From an uncultured Actinomycetes bacterium (GTDB taxonomy: Bacteria > Actinomycetota > Acidimicrobiia > Acidimicrobiales > RAAP-2): 64,000 nt of DNA. The notes under the pieces were generated by a model that saw only the letters and a list, made by a program, of their open reading frames with translations, was not told the origin of the DNA and searched no databases. Shown here piece after piece: positions 27,280-37,161 of this stretch (position 1 is the stretch's first letter; each line of letters begins with the position of its first letter). The stretch is taken from the NCBI GenBank assembly GCA_903825305.1, contig CAIKAC010000023.1, forward strand, positions 84,464 through 148,463. The letters are read 5' to 3'. The position numbers and the translations under genes are program-made.

Positions 27280-28070
27280 TGTCCAAGGTAACGCGCCGAC
27301 CCCTGGTGGCGGGCAACTGGAAAATGAATCTCGATCACGTCGAGGCCATTCGACTGATACAAGACGTCGCCCTCAGATTGCGAAACACTGATCATCGGAG
27401 TGTCGATATTGCCATCCACCCGCCCTTTACCGACCTGCGGAGCGTGGAAGGCATCATCGGAGCCGACGAGCTCCCCATTGCGTTAGGCGCTCAACACTGT
27501 TCGGCACACGCCTCAGGCGCCTACACCGGTGAAGTGTCGGTGGCCATGCTGGCGCGCCTTTCGGTGTCTCTGGTGTTGGTTGGCCACTCCGAGCGTCGGC
27601 TCTACTTCGGTATGAGCGATGAGATGGTGGCTGCCACCACGGCAGCGGTACTAAAAGGCCTCTTGACCCCGGTGATTTGCGTGGGCGAGACCGGTGAAGA
27701 GCGGGAAGCAGGAGAGACTGAGTCCGTCTTAGTTCGCCAAATTACGGCCGCGCTTGACGGCGTAGCGAAGGGTTCTGAATCTTCCATCATCGTGGCCTAT
27801 GAGCCAGTCTGGGCGATTGGCACGGGCCTAGCGGCTACCACGGAGGATGCTCAGGTGGCGTGCCATCGAATCCGAGAAGAAATTCGCAGCCTGCGGGGAG
27901 AAGCTGCAGACGGCATTCGCATTCTCTACGGTGGTTCGGCAAACCCTGAAAATGCAGGGGATTTGGTGGCTCAGGCCGATGTCGATGGCCTGTTGGTGGG
28001 TGGCGCCAGCCTGCAGGGGGAAAGTTTTGCTGCGATCATCAACAGCGTCGCGGCCTGCTACGGTTCCTAG
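27279..28070 (+). CDS. tpiA: Triosephosphate isomerase
   Basis: TpiA (263 residues) interconverts dihydroxyacetone phosphate and glyceraldehyde 3-phosphate. Asn13 and Lys15 (AGNWKMN) begin the active site, His is in VGHSERR near residue 98, Glu is in AYEPVWAIGTG near 170, and the phosphate loop is YGGSANPEN. ATG 27279 is five bases from a GGGAGG site and overlaps the pgk stop by one base. The GTG three bases earlier is too close to that site to be favoured. secG follows after 27 bases, as in many actinobacteria. Confidence 0.97.
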   Translation: MSKVTRRPLVAGNWKMNLDHVEAIRLIQDVALRLRNTDHRSVDIAIHPPFTDLRSVEGIIGADELPIALGAQHCSAHASGAYTGEVSVAMLARLSVSLVLVGHSERRLYFGMSDEMVAATTAAVLKGLLTPVICVGETGEEREAGETESVLVRQITAALDGVAKGSESSIIVAYEPVWAIGTGLAATTEDAQVACHRIREEIRSLRGEAADGIRILYGGSANPENAGDLVAQADVDGLLVGGASLQGESFAAIINSVAACYGS

Positions 28071-28097
28071 TTCGGAAGAGTCCAGAGGAGCAGCATC

Positions 28098-28328
28098 GTG
28101 CTAACCGCTATCTACATCATCATTGAGGTCATTTGCGCTGTCGCGCTGATCTTCCTCGTCTTGATGCACAGTGGTCGCGGCGGTGGCCTCTCGGACATGT
28201 TCGGCGGATCGGTGGGAGCTGCAGCACAGGGCTCCACGGTTGTTGAGAAGAACCTGGACCGCATCACGATTGCGGTTGCCCTTATCTTCACCTTCACCAC
28301 CTTGACGCTGAACCTTCGCCTGCAGTGA
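28098..28328 (+). CDS. secG: Preprotein translocase subunit SecG
   Basis: SecG (76 residues) is the small accessory subunit of the SecYEG channel. Two membrane helices are evident, at about 4-24 and 53-73, joined by a glycine-rich cytoplasmic loop. That loop includes HSGRGGGLSDMFGG, the family signature. The GTG start is seven bases from a GAGGAG site. Its place directly after tpiA is the common bacterial order. Its stop overlaps the start of the next gene, a secreted solute-binding protein, by four bases. Confidence 0.95.
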   Translation: MLTAIYIIIEVICAVALIFLVLMHSGRGGGLSDMFGGSVGAAAQGSTVVEKNLDRITIAVALIFTFTTLTLNLRLQ

Positions 28329-29989
28329 GGCGGGCCCGGCTTGGGCGTTTAACGGGAGCGGTACTGCTTGCGGCTTCGTCGCTGATGCTCGTTGCCACCA
28401 ACTCATCTCAGGCGAGTGTGGTCAAGCCTGTGCTCCACATAGGAGTAGATACGCCATTCACTGGCTGTGACCCAACTGCGCAGCGAACGAGTTCGTCAAC
28501 CCAGATGCTCTTGAGTTTGGTGATGCCAGAAACCACGGTGATTCAATCGGGTGCGGTCTTAGCTCCCGCACCGTCGGCCATCACGCAAGCGGAAGTGATC
28601 AGTTTGAAGCCCATGAGGGTGGTGTACACCCTGGCACCCACCGCCACGTGGTCAGATGGGAGTCAAGTTGGCATCAAAGACTTCAGGGCGACGTGGCACG
28701 ACGGGGCACAGGGCAGCGCTCCGACCTCTGATCAGTACGCCCTCATTTCATCAATTACCCAGGTGGCCAATCAGCCTCACGCCATTGAAGTCAGTTTTTC
28801 TCAGCCCGCTTCTGGATGGCGGGATCTTTTTACGCCGTTACTGCCCGCTTCGACCGTCGCGTTGGCTCGTAACTGCCAATACCCAACACCGGATGTTGAT
28901 CTTTCGGCCGGCCCGTATCTGATCGCGAGTGCTACGGCAGCAACTGCGACCTTGATTGAAAATCCCAACTGGGCTGGGTCAGAGCCCGCCTTCTCGGCCA
29001 TCGTGTTCACGCTCGGGGCCACCGAGGTTTCAAAGAGTTTGAGCCAAGCGGGCTCGTTAGGTATTTTGACCAGTGATTCGCCCAGTCAGACGATCTCCAA
29101 TGGCGTCAGTTCCCTCCCAACGGTTCGTTCCGCAGCAAGCTTTTCCAACCGATTGGTCAGTGTTGATTTCTCGCCAAATGTGGGAATCACCAAATCCCGG
29201 CAAATGAGAGTTGCCTTGGCGAGTTTGCTTCGCCGTCAAGGTTTGGTCACCGCAGTCGGCGGCGGATACGTGACAGGTCTCAGCGCCGCGATGAGCCACT
29301 TCTGGACCCAGGGAATGATCAATTTCAGTGGCACGGACAGTGCCTTGCCGCAAGCGGGTGGCGTCAATGCATTAAGTGCCCCCAACCAGGTGTATAACCC
29401 GGTGCAGGCTGGGCATAACTTGATGCTTCTTGGCTGTCGAAAGGTCCAAGGCCATTGGATAACCCGACGAGGCCACGCACTCACGGTGCGTCTTGGTGTC
29501 CAAGGAGGCGACGCATGGTCGGCTGCTGTTGCTCGTCATCTGGTTCGTCAGTGGTCCGTGCACGGCATCACCGTCAATGTTGTGCACTTTGCCGATGTGT
29601 CTCTCACCGAGCGTGCGTTGCGACGTGGCGCGATAGACGCAGGTGTGGTGGTTCGACCCACTACGCCGTATCTCAATGAGACCGTTCGGTGGTACCTACC
29701 GAATCCGTCGGGGTCGTCGTCGGTGCTCTGGAATGGGTATCGAGACATCACCTTGCGAAGTACCTTGGTGCAAGCGGAATCAGATATGAACCCCGAAGAT
29801 GCGGCCACGATCTATCAGGAGATAGATAGCCGCCTCTGGGCCACCATGAGCTCGCTACCAATCATGGTGGAGCCCACCTTCTTGGTTGCCTCAACAGCCT
29901 TGCAAGGGGTAGAACCAAATCCATATCCACCTGGGTTGGTTGCAATGATGGGGCAGTGGGCCATCGCCAACGTCACGAACGGGAACTGA
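28325..29989 (+). CDS. Secreted family-5 extracellular solute-binding protein (peptide/nickel type)
   Basis: This 554-residue protein starts with a Sec signal peptide: charged MRRARLGRLTG, a hydrophobic core, then NSSQA as the likely cleavage site. No lipobox cysteine is present, which is unusual for a Gram-positive binding protein. The body matches the SBP family 5 layout: VLHIGVDTPFTGCDP, YTLAPTATWSDGSQVGIKDF near residue 100, and VDFSPNVGITKSRQMRVALA near 280. Such proteins feed oligopeptides or similar solutes to ABC permeases, but no permease or ATPase gene is nearby. GTG 28325 overlaps secG, so it is expressed with the translocase subunit. The ligand is unknown. Confidence 0.75.
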   Translation: MRRARLGRLTGAVLLAASSLMLVATNSSQASVVKPVLHIGVDTPFTGCDPTAQRTSSSTQMLLSLVMPETTVIQSGAVLAPAPSAITQAEVISLKPMRVVYTLAPTATWSDGSQVGIKDFRATWHDGAQGSAPTSDQYALISSITQVANQPHAIEVSFSQPASGWRDLFTPLLPASTVALARNCQYPTPDVDLSAGPYLIASATAATATLIENPNWAGSEPAFSAIVFTLGATEVSKSLSQAGSLGILTSDSPSQTISNGVSSLPTVRSAASFSNRLVSVDFSPNVGITKSRQMRVALASLLRRQGLVTAVGGGYVTGLSAAMSHFWTQGMINFSGTDSALPQAGGVNALSAPNQVYNPVQAGHNLMLLGCRKVQGHWITRRGHALTVRLGVQGGDAWSAAVARHLVRQWSVHGITVNVVHFADVSLTERALRRGAIDAGVVVRPTTPYLNETVRWYLPNPSGSSSVLWNGYRDITLRSTLVQAESDMNPEDAATIYQEIDSRLWATMSSLPIMVEPTFLVASTALQGVEPNPYPPGLVAMMGQWAIANVTNGN

Positions 29990-30033
29990 GTCAGCTTGAG
30001 TTTGCTAACCTGTTCACTCCTTAGGGAAGTCAC

Positions 30034-30120
30034 GTCGGAGTGGCGGAATAGGCAGACGCGCTAGCTTGAGGGGCTAGTGCCCGTAAGGGCGTGGGGGTTC
30101 AAGTCCCCCCTCCGACACCA
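30034..30120 (+). tRNA. tRNA-Leu (anticodon GAG)
   Basis: The class II fold is clear. Acceptor GTCGGAG pairs with CTCCGAC, the D region is TGGCGGAATAGGCAGACGC, and the anticodon stem CTAGC/GCTAG holds loop TTGAGGG with anticodon GAG. A variable arm TGCCCGTAAGGGCG and T-arm GGGGGTTCAAGTCCCCC follow. CCA is encoded at 30118-30120. A TAACCT -10 match lies at 30006-30011. Confidence 0.98.
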
Positions 30121-30297
30121 CGAGGCAATCGGTTGCCGTTCTGGTGGTTGCGATCTCCTGAACACGAATCCTCGCTCACCTTGTGCCCCATGGGATATGT
30201 GCTCTCTTTGTACTGATTCACGGAGCCGTAAGCGATATTCAGTATTTGTTTCGGCCATGTGAAACTCGAAGGATTTACTTACAAATACTTTCTATTC

Positions 30298-30315
30298 CGT
30301 ACTTTCGTAGGTACG
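30298..30315. promoter_or_regulatory. Candidate operator upstream of the TetR gene
   Basis: CGTAC-n8-GTACG is a perfect 5-bp inverted repeat 30 bases before the TetR start. It overlaps a TACGCT -10 match (30312-30317). The same region has three TACTT repeats (30276, 30286, 30300). An autoregulatory site is plausible but unproven. The rest of the 225-base spacer after the tRNA gene holds no coding pattern that I can support. Confidence 0.35.
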
Positions 30316-30345
30316 CTGTGAGCAAAACCTCACAAGGAGTGGTCA

Positions 30346-30963
30346 GTGACCGTCAAAGAGCATGCGACGCGAAGCAAATTGATCGATGCGGCAGTGGTGC
30401 TGATGAACGAGCAGGGATCAAGGGGATTTACAGCCGAAGACGTCTTGAAGTTGTCGGGAATCTCAAATGGTTCCCTCTATCACCACTTCAAGGATTTTCG
30501 TGACCTCGTAACCACTGCCCAAATCCGAAGGGCCTCACGGGCAGCCCTCGGCGTCTCCGAGGGGATACCGCGACTCATCGTGACCTCAGAGACCCAGGAT
30601 GAGTTCTTCGAAAAAATCGAAGAGCTCTACACCTACGTCTTTGATCTCAATCGGAAGGATTACCGCATTGCTCGCATTGTGGGCTTCGGTGCAGCGCTCG
30701 AAGATGAAGAGCTCGGTGCACTCCTGGTGGAGGACCAAGCTGCCGCCAGCCAGTTGTTCATTGACATGTTCGAACAAGCTGTGACCAAGGGCTATTTGAG
30801 CTCGAATCTCAATCCAGAAACGCTCGTAGCGTGGACGCAAGCGCTGGCACTTGGATCAGTGAGCAATGACCTAGCCGTCGAGCCGGTGAGTGCCGAAGCA
30901 CTGGCCAAGATGACCGTAGATGCCATCCGCTGCCTCTCGATGAAAGCTGACGCAGAGTCGTAG
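30346..30963 (+). CDS. TetR-family transcriptional regulator
   Basis: This 205-residue regulator has a TetR-type helix-turn-helix at about residues 8-55. The pattern is LIDAAVVLMNEQGSRGFTAE followed by VLKLSGISNGSLYHHF, ending in the family tyrosine-histidine-phenylalanine turn. The C-terminal 150 residues are an all-helical ligand and dimer domain without a recognisable ligand class. The GTG start follows an AAGGAG site. An inverted repeat sits upstream. The next gene is a universal stress protein 41 bases downstream, preceded by a related GTAC-containing repeat, so that gene is the best candidate target besides autoregulation. Confidence 0.87.
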   Translation: MTVKEHATRSKLIDAAVVLMNEQGSRGFTAEDVLKLSGISNGSLYHHFKDFRDLVTTAQIRRASRAALGVSEGIPRLIVTSETQDEFFEKIEELYTYVFDLNRKDYRIARIVGFGAALEDEELGALLVEDQAAASQLFIDMFEQAVTKGYLSSNLNPETLVAWTQALALGSVSNDLAVEPVSAEALAKMTVDAIRCLSMKADAES

Positions 30964-30973
30964 CCTCACTCCC

Positions 30974-30993
30974 TGTACGCTCCAAGGAGTACA
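30974..30993. promoter_or_regulatory. GTAC-containing inverted repeat and -10 upstream of the stress protein
   Basis: TGTAC-n10-GTACA (30974-30993) lies 11 bases before the uspA-like start. It contains TACGCT, the same -10 hexamer (preceded by G) as upstream of the TetR gene. An AGGAGG ribosome binding site follows. The two repeats differ in spacer length (10 against 8), so a shared regulator is only a suggestion. Confidence 0.3.
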
Positions 30994-31004
30994 CAGGAGG
31001 CGCA

Positions 31005-31439
31005 ATGGATCGAATTGTGGTTGGGGTTGATGGGTCGGCAGCATCGGTGCGTGCCACCCAGTGGGCCAGTAGCGAGGCACAACGCAGCGGTGCTGCCCTG
31101 TTGTTGCTTTGTGTGATTGAGAATCCAGCTACATGGGCTGGCGTGGGGGCGGCGATGTCACCAAGTGCAATGGAGTCCATTAGCGACGATGACCTCAAGG
31201 CCTCAGGCGCAGCCATCATCGCTGAAGCTGCCTCTCAAGCCAACCTTGGCGGCGAATTCACTACGGAGACCGTCATCGGCTTTCCCGGCGAGACCTTGGT
31301 GAACGCATCTCGAGAAGCATCGCTTCTCGTCCTTGGTGCAGAGGGCCACCGTGTTCGCTCAGCCCTCTTGGGATCTGTGGCCATGCACTGCGTGCATCAC
31401 AGTGCATGTCCCGTGGTCATCATGCCGCGAGAAGCGTGA
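31005..31439 (+). CDS. Universal stress protein family (UspA)
   Basis: This single-domain Usp protein has 144 residues. It opens with IVVGVDGSAASVRATQWA, the first strand and helix with the nucleotide-binding aspartate. It ends with LLVLGAEGHRVRSALLGSVA and ACPVVIMP, the G-x2-G-x8-G(S) ATP-binding pattern near residues 110-125. ATP-binding Usp proteins act in stress and dormancy signalling in actinobacteria; no specific role can be assigned. The ribosome binding site is AGGAGG. Its stop overlaps the HAD phosphatase start by four bases (GTGA), so these two genes are coupled. Confidence 0.9.
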   Translation: MDRIVVGVDGSAASVRATQWASSEAQRSGAALLLLCVIENPATWAGVGAAMSPSAMESISDDDLKASGAAIIAEAASQANLGGEFTTETVIGFPGETLVNASREASLLVLGAEGHRVRSALLGSVAMHCVHHSACPVVIMPREA

Positions 31440-32176
31440 CAAATTCTCCGTCGATCGTTATCGACCTTGATGGTGTTGTCTGGCTCGCAGGACAACCGCT
31501 CGCTGGTGTTGCTGAGGCGTGTGCAGCACTTCGCGGTGCTGGATTTCACCTGCAATTTGCCACCAATAATTCAGCCCCGACCAATGCCACGCTCAGGAGT
31601 CGACTCGAAACAGCCGGTATTTCCTGCGAAGACGATGATGTGATCACGGCGGCGCACGCTGCGGCGTCCTTGCTTGCGCCAAAGACCCCGGTGTACACAC
31701 TCGGCGAGGAGGGCCTCGCTGAAGCCTGCGCTCACTTTGGACTCGTCCAAGGCCCAAACCCAGAGGCCGTGATCGTCGGATGGTGTCACGATTTTGGCTT
31801 TACCGAGATAGCCGAAGCCGCAACCGCTATTCGAAAAGGCGCTCGCTTCATTGCCACGAATGATGATCCCACCCACCCCACGCCAACGGGCTTGTTGCCA
31901 GGAACCGGTTCGCTCGTCGCAGCGATTGCCACGGCCGCCGAAGCCTCGCCCGAGATTGCAGGCAAACCGGGTTTAGCGATGGTGGCCCTCATTGAGCAAC
32001 GATGCTCTGAGGTCGCACTCGTTATCGGCGATCGCCCGTCCACCGATGGCGCCCTGGCCCGAGCGCTCAATCGTCCCTTCGCCTTGGTTTCTTCAGAAGC
32101 AACGCCCGAGCATGACCCTTCAGCTGCTATTTCGGGCACGTCGCTTCTCGAAGTGGTCACGACCTTCCTCGCGTAA
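31436..32176 (+). CDS. HAD-superfamily IIA phosphatase (NagD / glycerol-3-phosphate phosphatase-like)
   Basis: This 246-residue enzyme has the HAD nucleophile motif DLDGVVW (Asp10, Asp12), motif II threonine/asparagine in FATNNSAPT, and motif III/IV in VIGDRPSTDGALA. The C2-type cap and length fit subfamily IIA. In M. tuberculosis the gene at the equivalent place before tlyA (Rv1692) is a glycerol-3-phosphate phosphatase acting in lipid recycling. The same role is plausible by position and family but is not shown. GTG 31436 overlaps the stress-protein stop; the open frame upstream belongs to that gene. Confidence 0.85.
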   Translation: MTNSPSIVIDLDGVVWLAGQPLAGVAEACAALRGAGFHLQFATNNSAPTNATLRSRLETAGISCEDDDVITAAHAAASLLAPKTPVYTLGEEGLAEACAHFGLVQGPNPEAVIVGWCHDFGFTEIAEAATAIRKGARFIATNDDPTHPTPTGLLPGTGSLVAAIATAAEASPEIAGKPGLAMVALIEQRCSEVALVIGDRPSTDGALARALNRPFALVSSEATPEHDPSAAISGTSLLEVVTTFLA

Positions 32177-32180
32177 CGCC

Positions 32181-33005
32181 ATGGCTCGAGTTCGACTTGA
32201 CAAGCGCCTCGTTGATCTCGGTCACTGTGAGTCGCGCACGCAGGCCGTTGACGTCATCGAACGCGGCTTGGTGTTGGTCAACGGGGCCATTGCCAGCAAA
32301 GTCACTCGCCAAGTCGATGTGGGCGACCAAATCGTGATTACCGACGATCAACACCACTACGTCTCGAGGGGGGCATACAAGCTCCTTGGAGCACTCGATA
32401 CCTTTGAGATTGACGTAGCTCGAAGATTTGGTGTCGATGCGGGAAGTTCCACCGGTGGCTTCAGCGAGGTTTTGCTCGAACGCGGCGCTGCAGGGGTGTT
32501 GTGTGTCGACGTGGGCACGCATCAGCTGCATGAACGCATACGGAGCAACGAGCGAGTGGTGGTACGAGAAGAGACCAATGTGAAAGATGTGACCCCCGAA
32601 CTCGCCGCACAGTGGCTTCAGCCCTCGAAACCCATTGATTTGGTCGTGGGGGATTTGTCGTTCACGTCACTTGAGCCCCTGATGCCAGCCTTGGTGGCAC
32701 TTGCCGGCGATGCTGGTGATCTCATTTTGCTGGCCAAGCCCCAATTCGAAGTCGGGAAAGCAGTTGCTTCCAAAGGAAAAGGGGTGATCCGGCACCGCAA
32801 TGATCGGCGCGCTGGAATTGAACGGGTAGTTTCCGCTGTTTCCTCCCAGAACGCTGGCATCATGGGAGTCATGGCTTCTCCAATTCGTGGCACTGCGGGC
32901 AACGCAGAATTCCTCCTGTGGGTAAAACCACGTGCCAGCCATGTGGTCGACCTTGACGCCAAGGTGGAGCGAGCCCTCGATGCAGTGGATGATGGCAATG
33001 CCTGA
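32181..33005 (+). CDS. tlyA: rRNA 2'-O-methyltransferase TlyA
   Basis: TlyA (274 residues) joins an N-terminal S4 RNA-binding domain (RLDKRLVDLGHCESRTQAVD, residues 4-60) to an FtsJ-like methyltransferase. The SAM region is VDAGSSTGGFSEVLLERGA near residue 90, followed by VLCVDVGTHQL. The FtsJ catalytic residues include the lysine in LAKPQFEVGK. M. tuberculosis TlyA methylates 16S and 23S rRNA and gives capreomycin sensitivity. ATG 32181 starts directly before the S4 domain; the longer frame upstream lies in the HAD gene. It overlaps nadK by a few bases. Confidence 0.95.
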   Translation: MARVRLDKRLVDLGHCESRTQAVDVIERGLVLVNGAIASKVTRQVDVGDQIVITDDQHHYVSRGAYKLLGALDTFEIDVARRFGVDAGSSTGGFSEVLLERGAAGVLCVDVGTHQLHERIRSNERVVVREETNVKDVTPELAAQWLQPSKPIDLVVGDLSFTSLEPLMPALVALAGDAGDLILLAKPQFEVGKAVASKGKGVIRHRNDRRAGIERVVSAVSSQNAGIMGVMASPIRGTAGNAEFLLWVKPRASHVVDLDAKVERALDAVDDGNA

Positions 33006-33834
33006 GGTGCTCTTTGTGGTGGCTGAGGGTAGACCTGCCGCTATGGAACTTGCTGAGCGCACCAGTGGCATCCTTCGAGATCGGGCGGTGGCCTGCAGCA
33101 CGGTTGATTTGGTAGGGGACCCAGCACTTGCAGCCGAACAGCTTGATGGCATGCACTCGGATCTCATTGTCTCCCTTGGCGGGGATGGCACTTTTTTGCG
33201 TTGCGCCAGACTCGCGCATCAACTCGACATCCCTATTTTGGGTTTGAACTTTGGCCGCGTTGGCTATCTACTCGAGCATCCTCCTAGCGATCTTGCAGGT
33301 CCCATTTCTGACATCCTTGACGGTCGGGGGCACCTCGAAGAGCGCAGCGTGATTTCTCTTCACTTCAACCATGAAGGACAAGCGCGAGATGTCGTCGTCA
33401 TCAACGAAGCCACCATTGAACGCACACTGCCTGGCCATACGGTAAGGGTGAAGGCTTCGGTTGATGGGAACTCGTTCTTGGAGTACGCCGCCGATGGCGT
33501 CGTGGTTGCATCGCCCATGGGTTCTACGGCGTACAACCTTTCGGCAGGTGGCCCCATTGTCATGCCGCAGCTCGACGTGCTCATCGTGACGCCAGTGGCT
33601 CCCCATCTCACTGTCGACCGCAGCCTGGTGGTCGATGGATCTCAGTCCATAGAGCTCACCATTTCAGGCGAGCGACCGGCAATTTGCGTGGTTGATGGTG
33701 TGGGCATTGCAAACGTGGATCACGGCGAATCGGTGGTGATTCGTCGCCATGAGCGGCGACTTCGCGTCGCATCGGTTGCTCAGACTCCAGCTGTGTCACG
33801 ACTTCGAGCAGGCCTGCGCCAAAGTCACGAGTAA
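32998..33834 (+). CDS. nadK: NAD kinase
   Basis: NadK (278 residues) phosphorylates NAD to NADP. The diagnostic GGDGTFLRCARL is near residue 60, the NE motif is VVINEATIER, and VASPMGSTAYNLSAGGPIV near residue 165 completes the active site. Three in-frame ATG codons (32989, 32992, 32998) overlap the end of tlyA. I use the last because it directly precedes the first strand (EVLFVVAEG); no clear ribosome binding site separates them. The order tlyA-nadK-recN is conserved in actinobacteria. It ends three bases before recN. Confidence 0.94.
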   Translation: MPEVLFVVAEGRPAAMELAERTSGILRDRAVACSTVDLVGDPALAAEQLDGMHSDLIVSLGGDGTFLRCARLAHQLDIPILGLNFGRVGYLLEHPPSDLAGPISDILDGRGHLEERSVISLHFNHEGQARDVVVINEATIERTLPGHTVRVKASVDGNSFLEYAADGVVVASPMGSTAYNLSAGGPIVMPQLDVLIVTPVAPHLTVDRSLVVDGSQSIELTISGERPAICVVDGVGIANVDHGESVVIRRHERRLRVASVAQTPAVSRLRAGLRQSHE

Positions 33835-33837
33835 CTG

Positions 33838-35442
33838 ATGTTGGTGGAACTTCACGTTCGTGGTCTCGGAGTGATTGCCGATACGGCCATCGAACTTGGT
33901 CCTGGTTTAACTGCTATCACGGGTGAGACAGGTGCTGGAAAAACCTTGATTGTTGATGCTCTGGATTTTGTACTTGGTGGTAAGCCCCGGCGTGATCTCG
34001 TGGTTGATGGTGTGGACGCCATGGTGGAAGCCTGCTTTGTCGATAGTTCGGGCACCGAGACCATTTTGCGAAGAGAACTCCCTGCTGATGGTCGAGCCCG
34101 AACGTTTATCGATGGAAGAAGTGCAACGGCTGCAGCCCTCAGCGATTTAGGAGCGTTGCTCTGCGATATCCACGGCCAGCACGAACATCAATCGCTCCTT
34201 GGCTCCGGCGCTGTTCGCGAAGCACTCGACATCTTTGGTGTTATTGACACCACCAGCCTTTCCTCACTGAGAGCGAACCTGAGGACGCTTGAAGATCGCC
34301 GAGACCGACAAGGTGGGGACCTTGGGGCACTCGAACGAGAAGCTGCCCTTCTCGAGCATGAAATTCGTGAGTTAGACGATGCCCACATCGCTGGCCCCCA
34401 AGAACTTGATCTCGTCATAGAAGAATTGAGTGCTCTCGACGCAGCAGTCGATATTCAAGAAGCCCTGCTCGAAGTCCTCGAATTCTTCGATCAGACCGAT
34501 ACCGGGAGTGCCTCACAGCGTCTGCGGGCGGCTCGGAATCAGCTCGAACAGTTCTCTCATCTTCGTGACGCTGCACAGCGTGTCACCGATACCGAGTTGG
34601 CTATCGAAGAGATGGGGTCTGCCCTGCGCCATGCGCTCGAGCTCATCGATGCCGATCCTCAACGGCGAAGCGATTTGGAACAGCGAGTCTCGCTGCTCCA
34701 CGGACTGGTGCGACGATTCGGTCCCACCCTCGAAGACGTGCTGACGCGAGGGGAGGAGAAGAGACAGCGATTCGAAGAGATCAAAAACTTGCGTGTCGAT
34801 GCCATGCGACTCGATGAAGATCTTGCTCAAGCTCGTCAGGCACTCCTACAGGAAGAATCGGTCGTGGCCAAGGCTCGACAAGATGCGGCTCCTGCACTCT
34901 CTCAATCAATCAAAGTTCATCTTCACGATCTCGCGTTAGCCGGAGCGGCGGTGGTGATTGAGTGTGCAGGACCCGCAGGCGATGACACGACCTTGCTCTT
35001 CAGCGCGAATTTGGGCCATGAACCGCGGCCGCTTGCTCGAGTCGCTTCTGGGGGCGAATTGGCTCGCTTGATGTTGGCGATCAATTTGGCAATCACCAAC
35101 GGGCCCCCGACCATGGTGTTCGACGAAGTTGATGCGGGTGTCGGGGGAGCAGCAGCATTGGCGCTGGGCCGTGCGCTCGCGACCTTGGCCCAATCTCGTC
35201 AAGTGCTCGTTGTTACCCATTTGGCGCAGGTGGCGGCTCAAGCAACACGGCAGGTTTCCATTGTCAAAGAGGACGTGTTGGGCAAAACCGTCGCCAAGGC
35301 TGTGTTGCTCGAGGGTGAAGAGCGTGTCGGCGAGATAGCGCGCATGCTCGCCGGTGATACGTCAAGCGAAACGGCACTGCGCCATGCCAGAGAATTGCTC
35401 GGTATTGAGACGATCGCCACCGACCAACTCCGTTTCGTCTAA
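33838..35442 (+). CDS. recN: DNA repair protein RecN
   Basis: RecN (534 residues) is an SMC-like ATPase that helps repair double-strand breaks. Walker A is TGETGAGKTLIVDAL near residue 30, and the Q-loop region is CDIHGQHEHQSLL. A central coiled coil spans roughly residues 150-370. The C-terminal half has the ABC signature ASGGELARLMLA and Walker B VFDEVDAGVGG, then the H-loop VVTHLAQVAA. It is slightly shorter than the E. coli protein, mostly in the coil. It follows nadK after three bases with no separate ribosome binding site, and pyrG follows at 44 bases. Confidence 0.96.
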   Translation: MLVELHVRGLGVIADTAIELGPGLTAITGETGAGKTLIVDALDFVLGGKPRRDLVVDGVDAMVEACFVDSSGTETILRRELPADGRARTFIDGRSATAAALSDLGALLCDIHGQHEHQSLLGSGAVREALDIFGVIDTTSLSSLRANLRTLEDRRDRQGGDLGALEREAALLEHEIRELDDAHIAGPQELDLVIEELSALDAAVDIQEALLEVLEFFDQTDTGSASQRLRAARNQLEQFSHLRDAAQRVTDTELAIEEMGSALRHALELIDADPQRRSDLEQRVSLLHGLVRRFGPTLEDVLTRGEEKRQRFEEIKNLRVDAMRLDEDLAQARQALLQEESVVAKARQDAAPALSQSIKVHLHDLALAGAAVVIECAGPAGDDTTLLFSANLGHEPRPLARVASGGELARLMLAINLAITNGPPTMVFDEVDAGVGGAAALALGRALATLAQSRQVLVVTHLAQVAAQATRQVSIVKEDVLGKTVAKAVLLEGEERVGEIARMLAGDTSSETALRHARELLGIETIATDQLRFV

Positions 35443-35445
35443 TCT
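35440..35445 (+). promoter_or_regulatory. Possible -10 box for pyrG
   Basis: TAATCT overlaps the recN stop codon and lies 41 bases before the pyrG ATG. It would give a leader of about 35 bases. No strong -35 box and no run of C or G suited to reiterative CTP sensing is visible. Confidence 0.25.
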
Positions 35446-35447
35446 GA

Positions 35448-37130
<1,683 letters not shown>

Positions 37131-37161
37131 GAACTCTGGCGGCGTGCCTGATGCCCATGAG

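Noticed and set aside
30061-30258. Short minus-strand open frame over tRNA-Leu(GAG)
   Set aside because: It overlaps the tRNA gene and its peptide reflects tRNA sequence; no ribosome binding site.
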